Assembly (NCBI GenBank): GCA_963930645.1 | Contig: OZ005650.1 | Location: forward strand, 228,242,188-228,306,187 | Source of the DNA: Salticus scenicus | Lineage: Eukaryota > Arthropoda > Arachnida > Araneae > Salticidae | DNA length: 64,000 nt | Direction of reading: 5' to 3' | In this document: positions 10,871 to 22,400 of the stretch, piece by piece | How the letters are laid out: every line of letters starts with the position of its first letter | Numbering within the stretch: position 1 is the stretch's first letter | The notes under the pieces: generated by a model | Seen by the model: the letters and a program-made list of their open reading frames with translations, nothing else | The model's database searches: none | What the model was told of the DNA's origin: nothing | Made by a program: the position numbers and the translations under genes

Positions 10871-10872
<2 letters not shown>

Positions 10873-10959
10873 GATAGCAATAAGAATGAGAACGAAAAAT
10901 AAACATATGATTAATTCGCCACAACAACCCACAAAAGCCACTTTGGTAACTCGTTAACT

Positions 10960-11861
10960 TAATTATTTTTTTTAATCTACATTTTAATTACTAACTTATA
11001 ATTACAAAGCCTTTGTATTATTAATATATATTTTTTTATTTGCCTAGAAGGTTTTAAAACTAAACTAAATAAATAAACTTTTCGGTTTAATTCTTCATTA
11101 GAATAATCGAATTAAAACAATTTGAAAGGAAACTTTTTGAATCGACGCATTTCATAAGGAAGAATCGGTATTACTTAAATACGTCTCATTGTTTATGCAT
11201 TCTTTGATGACAAAAATTATTATTGCTGGATTTCATTCTTTCATATCTTCATCTTTATTCTTAAATTAATTTTCGTCAATTGAAGCGTTAAATAGAACAC
11301 TAAATGCTATTATTTACTTATTGGGGTTTTTTTTTTTCCTTATCATCTTTGCAATGACTCAACAAGGGTAGAAAATCGTAATATCTTCTTCATAATAAGT
11401 GCCCAAATTTCCTTAAACTAGCGTTAAAAATTATGTCATTTTTATAATAATACATTGAAATAAATAAAGTAAATATTATCAATGACTTCCATGTGTGCAT
11501 TTTAACTGAGAAAAGTAATAAAAAAAAAGCTAATTTAAGGAAAAACTTACATCGCAATCGCAATAATACATTGGCATTATGAAAATAGAATTTTATGCAT
11601 GATTTGCATGGTTTTGGAAGATTCATTCACTAATTCAAATAATAAATGAAACATACAAAATTCATTGGTCCATTTACAGGGATTAATTAGTACAACAAAA
11701 CTATTCTTTTCATACAGAGATTTAGCGTTGTTAAAACTTACAGAAGCCCACATTAAAGCAAGCATATACAAGTATAATATACGCATAAGTATAATATGTT
11801 GTAATTCGCTATATACAAAACTACACTGTTCAACCGATCGCTACAAACATTTTTACACTTA

Positions 11862-11893
<32 letters not shown>

Positions 11894-12076
11894 TCTAGCT
11901 AATGCGGTATTTTTTAGTTCAATTGGATAAGTGGTTCAAAATATATTAAATAAAAATGCAATTTTAACTTTAAAATTATTAAAAAAAAAAAAAAAAAACA
12001 AGTTGGCTCAAACAAATAAATAAATAAATTAAATAAATAAATACGCTTTCATTTTTCTGTCCCAATGTAAAAGGAG

Positions 12077-12114
<38 letters not shown>

Positions 12115-12170
12115 TTTTCATACCTGTTCAAAATTATCCCCCCCCCCCGCACATCAAGTTATAAAAGGTT
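10960..12170. other. Gene-free AT-rich stretch
   Basis: Nothing gene-like is seen. Overlapping short frames on opposite strands at 11390-11865 are unconvincing. Poly(A) tracts occur at 11868-11893 and 11980-11998, (TAAA)n at 12015-12040, (TA)n at 12078-12112 and a C-run at 12139-12148. Confidence 0.5.
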
Positions 12171-12184
12171 TTAAAAAATTTTGA

Positions 12185-12460
12185 GAAAAATCGTTCTAAT
12201 GAAGCTAAAAAACTTTAGTGTAGGACCCCTTGGCCGAAGTTTGAAATTTGGTACCGAAGTAGCTCGGACATTTCTCGGCAACTCTTTACTTACTCTATTG
12301 CGATAGTCATTTAATTCATCGCCAAAAATGACAATAATAATTTAAAAATCGCCAATGAGGTCCTATATTAAAGCTGTACCAAAGAAATTTTAAGAAATGA
12401 ATTTAGTAACCCTTGCTAAGGAACGAAACACAGTTACCGCATGCTTTTATCTGGAAAAAG
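12185..12460 (+). repeat. Fragment related to Helitron interior sequence
   Basis: The block GGTACCGAAGTAGCTCGGAC (12251 onward) and its surroundings match 48400-48540 inside the Helitron at 47270. The tail TTGCTAAGGAACGAAACA (12413 onward) matches the complement of 43760-43790. Its own Helitron ends were not identified. Confidence 0.5.
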
Positions 12461-13621
12461 AAATTTTTTTAAATGTACAAAATTTTTGTTCAAAATTAAA
12501 TCCTGTTTTGTACAGAATTTTATATTTATTACTTAGAAGAAGAAAAAAATAATAAGCTTCTTCTTCTTCTTCTTTTTTTAATTATTATTATGCGGTTCTT
12601 TTCTCGATCACTTCTATAAACCGCCAAAACATACTCAAAATATTTAGCTAAATTAATGAAAAGCGTTAAAAAAATAATAAAGTTAAATTGATCATATTAA
12701 ATAATAAAAGTAAAAATAAAATTAACATTTGGAAACATCGACCGCTAGACGGACGAAACCCAACTAATTAAAAAATTTATTCTAGTATATAGTAGTTGTT
12801 CTTGTTCTCGTCACAGAAAACGAGCCTAAATAATCAGATGATTTTCCAGAATTTATTATTATTACTTTTAGCTTGTTTAATTTGTCACCTTGTCTAATTT
12901 ATTGTCTGGTTTAATTTATTACCGAGTGCAAATAGTCTTATCTTTGCATTCGGGACAAAATCTTCACTGAAATGTTTTATGTGTTCTTTATACCTATGAA
13001 GTTCCAAGGGAGTCAGTCGATTAAGTATTTCTCAAAATATTCGACATAGTGTATAAATTCAAAAGTATTACATTATTTTGTCGCCAATCTCTATGTACCA
13101 TGATGGCAGTTACAAAAATTACCAGATTGAATTGGCAATTTTACACATATTTATGAGTTCCATAGTATTAGACGTATAAATTTTGGTATTATATAGTATT
13201 CATGAACTGTGTATCAAGACACACGAAACAATTTTGGTGTATTATGGCCTATAGGCGGCATATCTTTTAAGGACATTTTAACATAGTTACACTGCATTCA
13301 ACATTATGAAATTACATGCTTTACTAAGATGGTTGAAAGCTTAGTTTTTTGTACAGAATGGTGCGCACAGAATAAATAATTAATCAAAAGAAAAATAAAT
13401 AAATAATCCATTTTTTCATCCGACAAAAAAAAAAAAAAAAAAGATTAAATAGCACAAAGCAATTTTAAATTTTAAATTCTTTTCATTACTATGCGAAATT
13501 TTAACACGCCAGGGAAAAATAAATAATAATAAGTGTAGAATTTAAAAACGTCACGAGATATTAATCGTATAAATAAATAATAATAATAATAATAATAATA
13601 ACAGGAGACTTGGCGTTGGAA
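12461..13621. other. Gene-free AT-rich stretch
   Basis: No gene is seen. (TTC)n at about 12556-12575, poly(A) near 13426-13442 and (AAT)n at 13577-13600. The last abuts the foldback that follows. Confidence 0.5.
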
Positions 13622-13685
13622 TATTAAAACCCGAATAAACTACTACTTCAGAAACTCCAAAAGAAAAATATTTGCGATGCATACA

Positions 13686-13722
13686 GCTGTTTCGGTAGCC
13701 TTAAGCGTGCCGTCTTCAGTGC
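13686..13722 (-). ncRNA. Hammerhead-like ribozyme core (left foldback arm)
   Basis: The minus strand reads GCACTGAAGACGG...CCGAAACAGCTGTA. CUGANGA (complement of 13713-13719) and GAAA (complement of 13690-13693) are the two invariant boxes of a hammerhead. GG/CC could start stem II, the self-complementary ACAGCTGT could act as stem III, with UA as the cleavage site, and GCA/TGC could close stem I. One extra base lies between CUGAAGA and stem II, which is not canonical, so activity is uncertain. Confidence 0.3.
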
Positions 13723-14407
13723 AAAAAGAATTCTGAATTTGGAGAAATGCTCGTATATATAGGAGAGGGACCAAATTTAGTTCAACCAATAGGATTACGG
13801 GAAAGGTGGAGTGTGTAGCCAATAGGAATTTAGGAATGTTAGCAGTGTAAACAATAGAAAAATTAAGAAAATGTGGACTGAATGTAAAATTTCCAACAAT
13901 CAGACAAATAGGGAACAGCGAAATCCCAATTTACAAGGTTTTTAACATGTTTATAAATATGAAAAGCTTCAAAGAAATCGAGTTTATGAATGATAAGTAT
14001 ATAGGTAGGTTCGTAATTCATATGTTCAGAACGTCCGTAAACAAGAAACCAATAAATCGGCTATTTCTAAACATTGCTGGGAGGAAAATCATAAAATTTA
14101 AATTTAATTCAGTCAAAATAATTTGCAGACCTAAATCCATTCATGAACTCGATTTCTTTGAAGCTTTTCATATTTATAAAAATTTTAAAAACCTTGCAAA
14201 TTGTGATTTTGCTGTTCCCTATTTGTCTGATTGTTGGGAATTTTACATTCAGTTTACATTTTCTTAATTTTTCTACTGTTTACACTGCTAACATTCCTAA
14301 ATTCCTATTGGCCACACACTCCACCTTTCCCGTAATCCTATTGGTTGAACTAAATTCGGTCTCTCTCCTATATATACGAGCATTTCTCCAGATTCAGAAT
14401 TCTTTTT

Positions 14408-14452
14408 GCACTGAAGACGGTACGCTTAAGGCTATCGAAACAGCTGTATGCA
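14408..14452 (+). ncRNA. Hammerhead-like ribozyme core (right foldback arm)
   Basis: Plus-strand copy of the same motif: CTGAAGA at 14411-14417, GAAAC at 14437-14441, then AGCTGTATGCAT. Differences from the left arm occur in the stem II region (CGGTA/TATCG here, CGGCA/TACCG there). In the more complete pairing scheme these give G-T and A-T pairs here, so stem II could still form. Confidence 0.3.
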
Positions 14453-14508
14453 TCTCAAATATTTTTCTTTGGCGTTTCTGACGTAGTAGTTTATTCGGGT
14501 TTTAAAAT

Positions 14509-15639
14509 AATAATAATAATAATAAAATACCTTTAGAGATATAATGACGTCAATTTTACCCTGCAAGTTTAATTTTTTACAGAGTTTTATATCAATTTTA
14601 ATATTTACGCGTGAATTTCTTTTCATTTCAAAAAAATTTAAAATCAACTCGTATTTTTTGGCAACAATTAAAAATTAAAATAAATTTTGTATTTTTGTCT
14701 AAAAAAGGGCTTCTTCAACTTTTTCGATACTGTCCGTTTCGATACTGATTATTATTAATTTTCTTTTTCTTTCAAAAAAAAAAAAAAAAGATTTTGGTGA
14801 AATTCTGGCAAAAGCAGAATTTAGTTTAGTATGGAGGACTATTAGTTTTTTTTTTTTGTTTTTTTTTTTTCAAACTATAACATTGCTTTCACATTATTCA
14901 ATTATATTTTCGATAAATGTCCAATCATCTTAAAACTGGCAGCAACGTTTTATCCGTAGATTGAGACTAATAGTCCTCCGCCTTAATAAATAAATAAATA
15001 AAAACATTGTTATGAAATTTGAATTAGAGGATTATGATGCCAATTTTATTTTCTGGAGCCGTTTGGACTTTAAAACATGTAAATATTATGATTCAAAAGG
15101 TAATGTTATTAAAATAATAATAATAATAATAATATCATGTAAAAAATGTTTAATAATTTGAAAAGGTAAGGAGAAATAAATTTGGAAATACACGTATAAA
15201 AATCGAGCGCTTGACGGGCGCAAACTAACTTGTAGAAATACAAAGGGGGAAAAATGAACAGATTACTGTGAGAAATTTTATGTATATTTTATAAATCTAT
15301 ATATATATATTAATAATTCATTTTCGTACAGTTGAAGATAAGTTGAAGATTTGTCGAAATAATTCAGAAATTTTTAAAGTGCAAGCATAATAATTGTCAG
15401 AAATTTCCTGCTCGTAATACTGGTAGTACAATATTAAAAAACTACCTAATTTTTAAGAGTTCATTTCAAAATATCTTTAAATATTCACTTTAAAACAAAT
15501 ATTGTTACAAACTAAACTTTATTAAAATGCTAGTTATTTTAATTATCCAAGCGTATAAGGTGACACATTAGCACTAAAATAATAGAAGTCGTGGAAAAGT
15601 TTTTTATGGAAATGAAGCTACGTATAACAAATTTGAAGA
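14509..15639. other. Gene-free AT-rich stretch
   Basis: No gene is seen. (AAT)n at 14506-14525 and 15115-15133, poly(A) at 14776-14790. TAGTCCTC and its complement flank 14835-14965 (GAGGACTATTAG near 14833, CTAATAGTCCTC near 14968), suggesting a short inverted-repeat element without a visible target duplication. Confidence 0.45.
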
Positions 15640-17015
15640 CGATAAAAAAAAGAAAGAGAAAAGGAAAAAATATTTTAAACCATCTTTTACTACACTTCAA
15701 AACCTTTTAGTGTTATTTTACAAATGCTATTAGTTTGAAAGATAATTATAATTCAATTCAACCTTTTTTCAGGGAAGTGGGGGGGGGGGGGGTATTACTT
15801 ACATAATGTAGTTTTTGATATTTTCCAAAATAGGAAAAATATTTTGAACCATCTTTTACTACACTGCAAAACCTTTTAGAGTTATTTTACAAACGCTATT
15901 AGGTGTTATTAATTTGAAAGGTAATTATAATCAAACCTTTTTATAATAATCAATATATAATAAGCAATAATATATATTGTTCATAATTTATAATAAGCAA
16001 TATTCTCCTTTTTTTCAGAGAAGGGAGAGTATTGCTTACTTAATATTGTTTTTGATGTTTTCCCAAAATAGGAAAAAATATTTTTAACCGTCTTTTACTA
16101 TATTGCACCATCTTTTACTACACTTTGAAAATGTTCAATGATAATTTTAATCAAAACTTTTCTCAGGGAAAGGAAAATATTGCTTGTTTAATGTTGTTTT
16201 TGATAATATTCCATATAGCAAAAAAGTACTTTAAACTACCGCGTTTATAACAATGCGAAAACTTTTAGCCTTATTTTACAAATGTTATTGTGTTTGGAAG
16301 ATAATTATAATCAAAACTTTTTTAAGGAAGGGGGAATATTGCTTACTTAATACTGCTTTTGATATTTTCCCAATATAGGAAAAATATTTTAAACCATCTT
16401 TTACTACACTATAAAAGATTTTAGAGTTATTTTGCAAATGCTATTATATGTTTTTGAAAGATAATTATAATCAAACCTTTTTTCAGAGAAAGGAGAATAT
16501 TGCTTATTTAATATTGTTTTTTTTTTTTTGTGTGTTTTCCCAAAATAGGAAGAAATATTTTAAATCATTTTTTATTACATTCACTATCCTTTACTAGATT
16601 TTACAACTGTTATTAGTTTCAATGATAATTAATAAAAAAAAAATTCAGGGAAGGGGGAATATTGCTTGCTTCATGTTGTTTTTCATAATTTTCCATATAG
16701 CAAAAAAGTACTTTAAACTATCTTTTATTACATAGCAAAACCTTTTAGCCTTATTTTACAAGTGGAAGGGAGAATATTGCTTACTTCATGTTGTTTTTGA
16801 TAATTTTCCATATAGCAAAAAAGTACTTTAAACTATCTTTTATTACACTGCAAAACCTTTTAGCCTTATTTTACAAATGGAAGGGAGAATTTGCTTACTT
16901 CATGTTGTTTTTAATAATTTTCCATATAGCAAAAAAGTACTTTAAACTACTATCTTTTATTACACTGCAAAACCTTTTAGCCTTATTTTACAAATGGAAG
17001 GGGAATATATATATA
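15640..17015. repeat. Diverged tandem array, units about 110-190 bp
   Basis: At least nine imperfect units share the same ordered blocks: an A-rich AATATTTTAAACCATCTTTT, then TACTACACTGCAAAACCTTT, TTATTTTACAAATGCTATTA, GATAATTATAATCAAACC and finally GGGAATATTGCTTACTT. The last three units (from about 16765) lack the GATAATTATAATC block and are shorter and more alike, suggesting recent amplification of a deleted unit. The 115-codon frame at 16788-17135 is a translation of these units, not a gene. Confidence 0.8.
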
Positions 17016-17794
17016 TTTCATGTTTTTTCAATAATAAAAAAAAGAAAAAAAAATGTCAAAATTTTTTATCCGAATTTGATTAATGTACTGTATTTCACAA
17101 ATACAATGTTTTGTTTTTCCTGTGTAATATTCTAGGTTCTTCACAATGGATGCCTTCGATCTTCCGCAATGACCATTTGAACTTCCGTAGAGGAAAAAGT
17201 AATGGATCGTAATAAAGTGATTTCAACTTTTTGTGTAGGAGACACTCCTTTGAAGATAAACATCGTTCCAGAACTATATTTCTCAGAAAAAAAGAAAGAA
17301 AGAAAAATCATTTTCCTTATGAGGTTCATCACGACCTCTAAATCATCTGTCAAAAGGATTACGGGAGGTGCCGGTTTTTTATCAGATAAGATTGAAGATA
17401 AGAAGCAAAATTTTTTTCCAAAATAAGCAGCTTTTGTTCCAATGTATAAAAAAGGAATTATGTAAAAAGAAAAAGGAAACAATTTCATAATTTAATCATG
17501 AATTCAATTCATTTTGACTGAATGTGCATAAATAATAGAATTGCTTATTTATTTATTTTGTAAATTTATATTCTTTGGAATTCTAGTATATCAAAAGAAA
17601 TGTGAAGCATATTATTGGGATTAGATAGAAATGTTGATAAAATATTGATGTTTTGCTTTTAAAGTTAAGATGAAACGAGCATCTTTTATTTTAGCACTTT
17701 AAGAAAATAAACTCCAAAATAATATTCAAAACAAAAAAGTAAAGCAAGTCTTGCCGGCTCTGTCGGAAAATAACGTTGATTTATTTTTTCTTTG
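17016..17794. other. Gene-free stretch
   Basis: No convincing gene. Mutually antisense open frames at 17141-17488 have no recognisable domain and end in low-complexity sequence. Confidence 0.45.
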
Positions 17795-18270
17795 TTCTCT
17801 TCAAGCAGCCGCCATTTTAAGACAAAATGGAGGATAAAGTTGATTAAAACTTGATTGTGATCTTGATATGGGCTATGTACATACCGAGTTATCGGTTCAT
17901 AAATACCTTTTTTCATATAAGTTTAAAGTTTTCAAGAGGCTGCCATTTTGAAACAATGCGATAGATAGAGCTGATTAATAAATTTGCTTGAGATCTTGAT
18001 AAAAGCTATGTGCATATCAAGTTTCAAGTAAATCGGTTTATAAGTTTTTTTTTTTTTTTTTACCGGAGTTTGAAATTTTATGTGTCTGCCATTTTGAAAC
18101 AAGGATGACAGATCGAGTGTTTGAATAAACTTGATTGAGATCTTCATATGGGCTATGTATATATCGAGTTTTAAGCAAATCGGCTTATAAATAGCTTTTC
18201 CACATGTGTTCGAAATTTTCAAAGAGCCGCTCTTAAAACAAGATGGCTGATTTAGTTGAGTGATGAACTC
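17795..18270. repeat. Tandem repeat, four units of about 130-145 bp
   Basis: Units are marked by GCCATTTTGAAACAA-type boxes near 17811, 17942, 18088 and a degenerate one near 18224. These are followed by TTGATTGAGATCTTGATATG, GGCTATGTACATATCGAG and AATCGGTTTATAA. A poly(T) expansion (18043-18060) enlarges the second unit. The 154-codon minus-strand frame across it is a repeat translation. Confidence 0.75.
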
Positions 18271-18535
18271 ATTTAAAATATCTCTAAAATAAGTCCATAG
18301 TTCAGTTTTGGTCCGAATTGATTCCGTATTTCGGAAGTTAATTTTATGCCAGCTTTTCCTTCGTATATGTAGATTGATATAGATATTTAGGTACATAGGA
18401 ATATAGATAAACGAGGTGATTGCAGTTAGTCTCTAATTTGCAAGTAAAGAAGTCATTTCCTGGCAATTAATTACAGGAGCAATTATACTGTGGTATCTGC
18501 CTCGCATGTAGAATTATATAATTGATTTCTGCCTT

Positions 18536-18570
18536 CTTCTTCTTCTTCTTCTTTTTTTTTTTTTTTTTTT
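18536..18570. repeat. (TTC)n and poly(T)
   Basis: CTTCTTCTTCTTCTTCTTC followed by about 18 T. It directly precedes a Tc1 terminus. Confidence 0.85.
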
Positions 18571-18597
18571 AATCATTCTATTTATGACGTATACAAT

Positions 18598-19030
18598 ACT
18601 GGCCAAATTAATAGTCTTTCTAGTTAATAAAATGAAACACATATATTATTTGATGTCGAAACTAATGTAACTATTACAAATAAAACAAAGTGTTTATGTT
18701 GCACATTACATTATTACTATTTAGTATGATCACCATTAGTTTTAATAAGTGCCAAAATTCTTTGTAGCAAAGAAATGATATGCTTTTCAATGAAAGATAC
18801 TATTTCTGGGTCACGGTGCCAGACTTTATAATAAATGATTCAATAAACTTGGTTTTGTCGGCAAAGAAGTTTGATGACCGTTTGATGAACTTAAGACTTG
18901 AGTAGGTTCCAGATACCTTCTATTGAATTATTATAGTGGCGATCACAAGTCCAAGCAAGGACTTTCAGACTTCTTTCATCGAAAAACTTCTTTTACATTC
19001 TTGGCAATATGGTAAGACTGTGATTAAAAA
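18598..19030 (-). mobile_element. Tc1-like transposon relic, 3' part
   Basis: TACTGGCCAAATTAATAG at 18598 resembles Tc1 terminal repeats and starts with the TA target. The minus strand then carries the C-terminal part of a transposase (annotated separately). The other half is missing and similarity stops near a poly(A) tract at 19025-19044. Confidence 0.6.
18719..18985 (-). pseudogene. Tc1 transposase C-terminal fragment
   Basis: Read on the minus strand: a diverged LAWTCDRHYNNSIEGIWNLL, corresponding to the W-P-x-x-S-P-D-L-N-P-I-E-x-x-W block with the catalytic glutamate retained in S-I-E, followed by an in-frame stop. Further on comes SFIEKHIISLLQRILALIKT and then NGDHTK before the stop. 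This matches the usual Tc1 ending (I-x-S-M-x-x-R-x-x-x-V-I-x-x-x-G-G-H-T-K). The catalytic aspartate regions are absent, so this is a dead fragment. Confidence 0.65.
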
Positions 19031-19248
19031 AAAAAAAAAAAAAACCTCTCTCTCACGCATACACACACACATATATATATTTAATCAGTTACAATATTTC
19101 TATATTTTTAAATTTCTGAACACAGAAATTAAATAAAATTACTGTGTTAAAATTTAACTTTAATAACACAGACTTGCAACCAAAAAAGTGTTTAAAAACC
19201 AATAGCTGATGCTGATATTATTTGGTGAGCTGATTTCAAATATGGCAT

Positions 19249-19249
<1 letters not shown>

Positions 19250-19283
<34 letters not shown>
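19250..19283. repeat. poly(T) tract, about 33 nt
   Basis: An uninterrupted T run within otherwise unremarkable sequence. Confidence 0.85.
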
Positions 19284-19367
19284 CAATCACGTAAGGATTT
19301 TTTACAAAAGGGGTTTAATTATATTAGACTTGGCCAAAAAGTAAGAAATCGATCACTATATGGTGAA

Positions 19368-19440
19368 CTAGCAGATTACGCAGGCTTCGCTGGTCACTAA
19401 ATTTAAATGTATTCTCAAAATAATTGAATCACTATTTAGT
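19368..19440 (-). mobile_element. Helitron 3' terminus (minus orientation), degenerate
   Basis: CTAGCAGATTACGCAGGCTT followed by CGCTGGTCACTAAATTTAAA is the complement of the Helitron 3' end seen intact at 49369-49395. CTAG (19368-19371) follows an A on the plus strand, matching the A/T target rule. The hairpin is weakened by substitutions. The 5' end of this copy was not found; the block after it belongs to another repeat family. Confidence 0.6.
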
Positions 19441-19444
19441 TTTT

Positions 19445-22400
19445 ATTAACCGACTTCAAAAAAGAAGGAAGGTTCTCAATTCAAACCGTATGTTTTTTTA
19501 TGTTTGTTAGCTCATAACTTCTAAACGGATACCCCGATTTTGATACTTTTTGTTTTGTTGAAAAGGTCTTGGTCTGAAATAGGTCCCATTGTAATATCTT
19601 TACGATCTAAAGAAAATACAGGGTGCCCAAAAAATCAGTCCCAACTCTTTTAACTATAGTGATAAATATGGTATGTAAGTATAGCAAAGTGGCCATGCAG
19701 TACAAGGTTAAACCGTTTGCAGCGCCACCTGGTGGAAAATAGAGGAGTTAGTGTTCCTATCTCGAAAACGGTTCTAGAGAAAAAAGTGAATTACAAAGTT
19801 GAAGAGTATCATCGATTTAGTGCAAAAATATTGTTTAGACATTCATACTAGCGTTCCTATCTCGGAAACGGTTCAAGACAGGGGAAAAAAGTGAATTATA
19901 AAATTGCAGAGCATCATCGATTTAGTACGAAAAGATAGTCTAGACATTGATGCTAAAAGTACAATGCTAAAAACGTGCATTTCTTTGTTCGCAATTTCTT
20001 ACACTATGCACACTTGAGCTACATTGCACACGTTGTAGCGTAGCTGGTGAGACATACGCTGTATAGTTCAAAATACGGTTACTTGATACTTTTTGTTTTG
20101 TTGTAAAGATCTTGGTCTGAAGTAGGTCCCATTGTAATATCTTTACAATCTAAAGAAAATAAAGCGTCGTCTAGTGAAAAACAGTGGAATTAGCACTCCT
20201 ATCTCAAAAACGGTTTGAGATGGGAGAAAAATTAATTACGAAGCTATAGAGCATCATCGATTTACTACAAAAAGACTGTTTTTTGATATTATTGCTAAAA
20301 ATAAACGCTTAAAACATGCAGTTGTTTGTGCGCAATTTCCTACACTGTGCACACTTGAACTACGTTGCACACTTTGCAGCGTAGTAGATGACACGTATAC
20401 TCTGTGGTTCAAAGTACTGTTACTGTAAGCGGTCACATCGATTAGCGCAAAGTCGTTTTCAACCAACTTCAGATTTGTTTTTGTTTTTGTTTGTTAGCTC
20501 ATAACTTCTGAACGGATGATCCGATTTTGGTACTTTTTGTTTTATTGTAAAGGTCTTGGTCTGAAATAAGTCCCATTGTAATATCTTTACGATCAAAAGC
20601 AAATACAGGGTGTCCAAAAAAGTCAGTCCCAACTCTTGTAACTGCTGAACAGCTGCAGCTATTGTCATAAAAATGGTATGTAGGTATAGTAAAGTGGATA
20701 TGTGTAACGCGATTCAACTAGGGACCCTCGATAGAGAGAGACTGGACACTGGCGCGCCGGCTTTTTGACGAAATTCTCCATTTTAGTGCCAGTTGCTCCA
20801 TTGCTTATCATTAAGCTGAGAAGAAATTTTGATTATTTTACGTCATAATCGGAAAAGAACTTCTTTATTACATTTTTACTTTGTTGGGAGATAAGTTGCT
20901 TTAATTTTGGAATACTTTTAAAAGATAAAAATGCATAATTATTTATTTTATATCATGCTTTAATTGCTTTGAATTCTCTTTTTGCATGCTATTTTACGTA
21001 TTTATTTCCGAACATATGAGATAACTACATTATTTATTTGCTAGCTATTAGTTTTTAAGTTCTGTTGTGCAATATATTTAATATGTTAGATCTCAATGTA
21101 TTTTTGTGATATATTTTAAAATACATATTTAAAATAACTATATAAAAATATATTTTTGATTTTTTGCTAGTACGCAAAAGGTATCAGATTTCTTAAAATA
21201 AATTAATAAAAATAAAGAAAATAAAGTGTATATTATTTGGTATCATATGAAATATAAATTTCTTTTAAATAATAATTGCTATAATAAATTTTATAAATAA
21301 TATTTAAATAAGTAATTATTTTTATTTACATAATATTGAAAAAAAAAATCAATGAAATAAGCAAATGTAAATAAAATAAATAAAAACATTTTTTAATTTC
21401 TAAAGATATTAGTTAATATTTTTACAAATTATTATTATTAAAATTTAAATTTTTAATATTTAACTAAGTCATCATTATTAATAATGCGTAATTGAAATAA
21501 ATAAAATATGTATTTTTAGCTTGTAAAAATATTACGTAAATATTTTTATAAAATAATAAAAAATAATTTCTGTTCTTCTGCCGTAGTATTACATTTATTC
21601 ATGAATTACTTGACAAAAACTAAGATTACCCTATTTTTGTTAAAAATGTTCTAACTTTTTCTATATAGAATGTATGTCCTCAGAAAAATTAAGGTAGAAT
21701 TACTTTCACTAAGGTAGAATTGCTTTCACAATCAACGTATTTTGCTTAATATAATATAGAAATGTACAACCAAAAAATTCTGTTTTCTGATAGGAATTGA
21801 AAAAGTAACCATGTCGAAGGTTAAAACAAAATTCGTTTTTCTTCAAATTCTTTTTCTCTAAGACGAAAAAAATTACATATTTATATTCTGCATTACTTTC
21901 TGCACAAATTTAGCACAATTTCCTTTCATTTATGTTGTATAGTAAAGCGTCACTCGCGAAGAAAAGAACATTATATTCTACGGGGATCTCTCCAAATTGG
22001 CACTAAGATGGCCGACTTTCAGTCAATGTCCAGTCTCTCTATATATAGGGTCCCTAGATTCAACCGCCTACATCGCCACCTGGTAGAAAACGGTGGAGTT
22101 CCTATCTCGGAAACCGTTCAAGACAGGGGGAAAAAGTGAATTATAAAATTGCAGAGCATCATCGATTTAGTACAAAAAGATAGTTTAGACACTAATGCTA
22201 AAAACAGAACGCTTAAAACGTGCATTTGTTTGTTCACACTTTCCTTTTTTGTGCACACTTGAATGACACTGCATATGTTGTAGCGTAGCGGGTGACATTT
22301 ATGCTATGTAAAATTCAAAGTATGGTTATAGTAAGCGGTCACATCGATTAACGCATAGACGTTTTAAACCGACTTCATAAAGGAAGAGGTTCTCAATACA

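Larger units (their letters stand above)
13622..14508. mobile_element. Foldback of two inverted Penelope-like 3' ends
   Basis: Seen: 13622-13991 is the reverse complement of 14138-14508 with few mismatches, giving 370-bp arms around a 146-bp spacer, with (AAT)n on both outer sides. On the plus strand an open stretch across the spacer and right arm encodes ELDFFEAFHIYKNFKNLANC and continues with DFAVPYLSDCW. The L-E-A-x-x-I pattern resembles the C-terminal tail after the GIY-YIG endonuclease of Penelope-like elements. Each arm also carries a CTGAAGA...CGAAAC core. Known: Penelope-like elements often carry terminal repeats in inverted orientation and encode hammerhead motifs in them. Inference: a truncated pair of Penelope-like ends. 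The family call rests on short similarity. Confidence 0.5.

Noticed and set aside
10331..10957. 208-codon open frame
   Set aside because: It covers a dispersed repeat and a (TA)n tract, the translation is IYIYIY-rich, and no domain is recognisable.
13947..14481. Two overlapping 106- and 112-codon plus frames as independent genes
   Set aside because: The first is the tail of a truncated Penelope-like reading frame crossing the foldback spacer; the second is an out-of-frame overlap.
17932..18396. 154-codon minus frame
   Set aside because: Translation of four tandem units plus a poly-T; its repeated peptide follows the DNA repeat.
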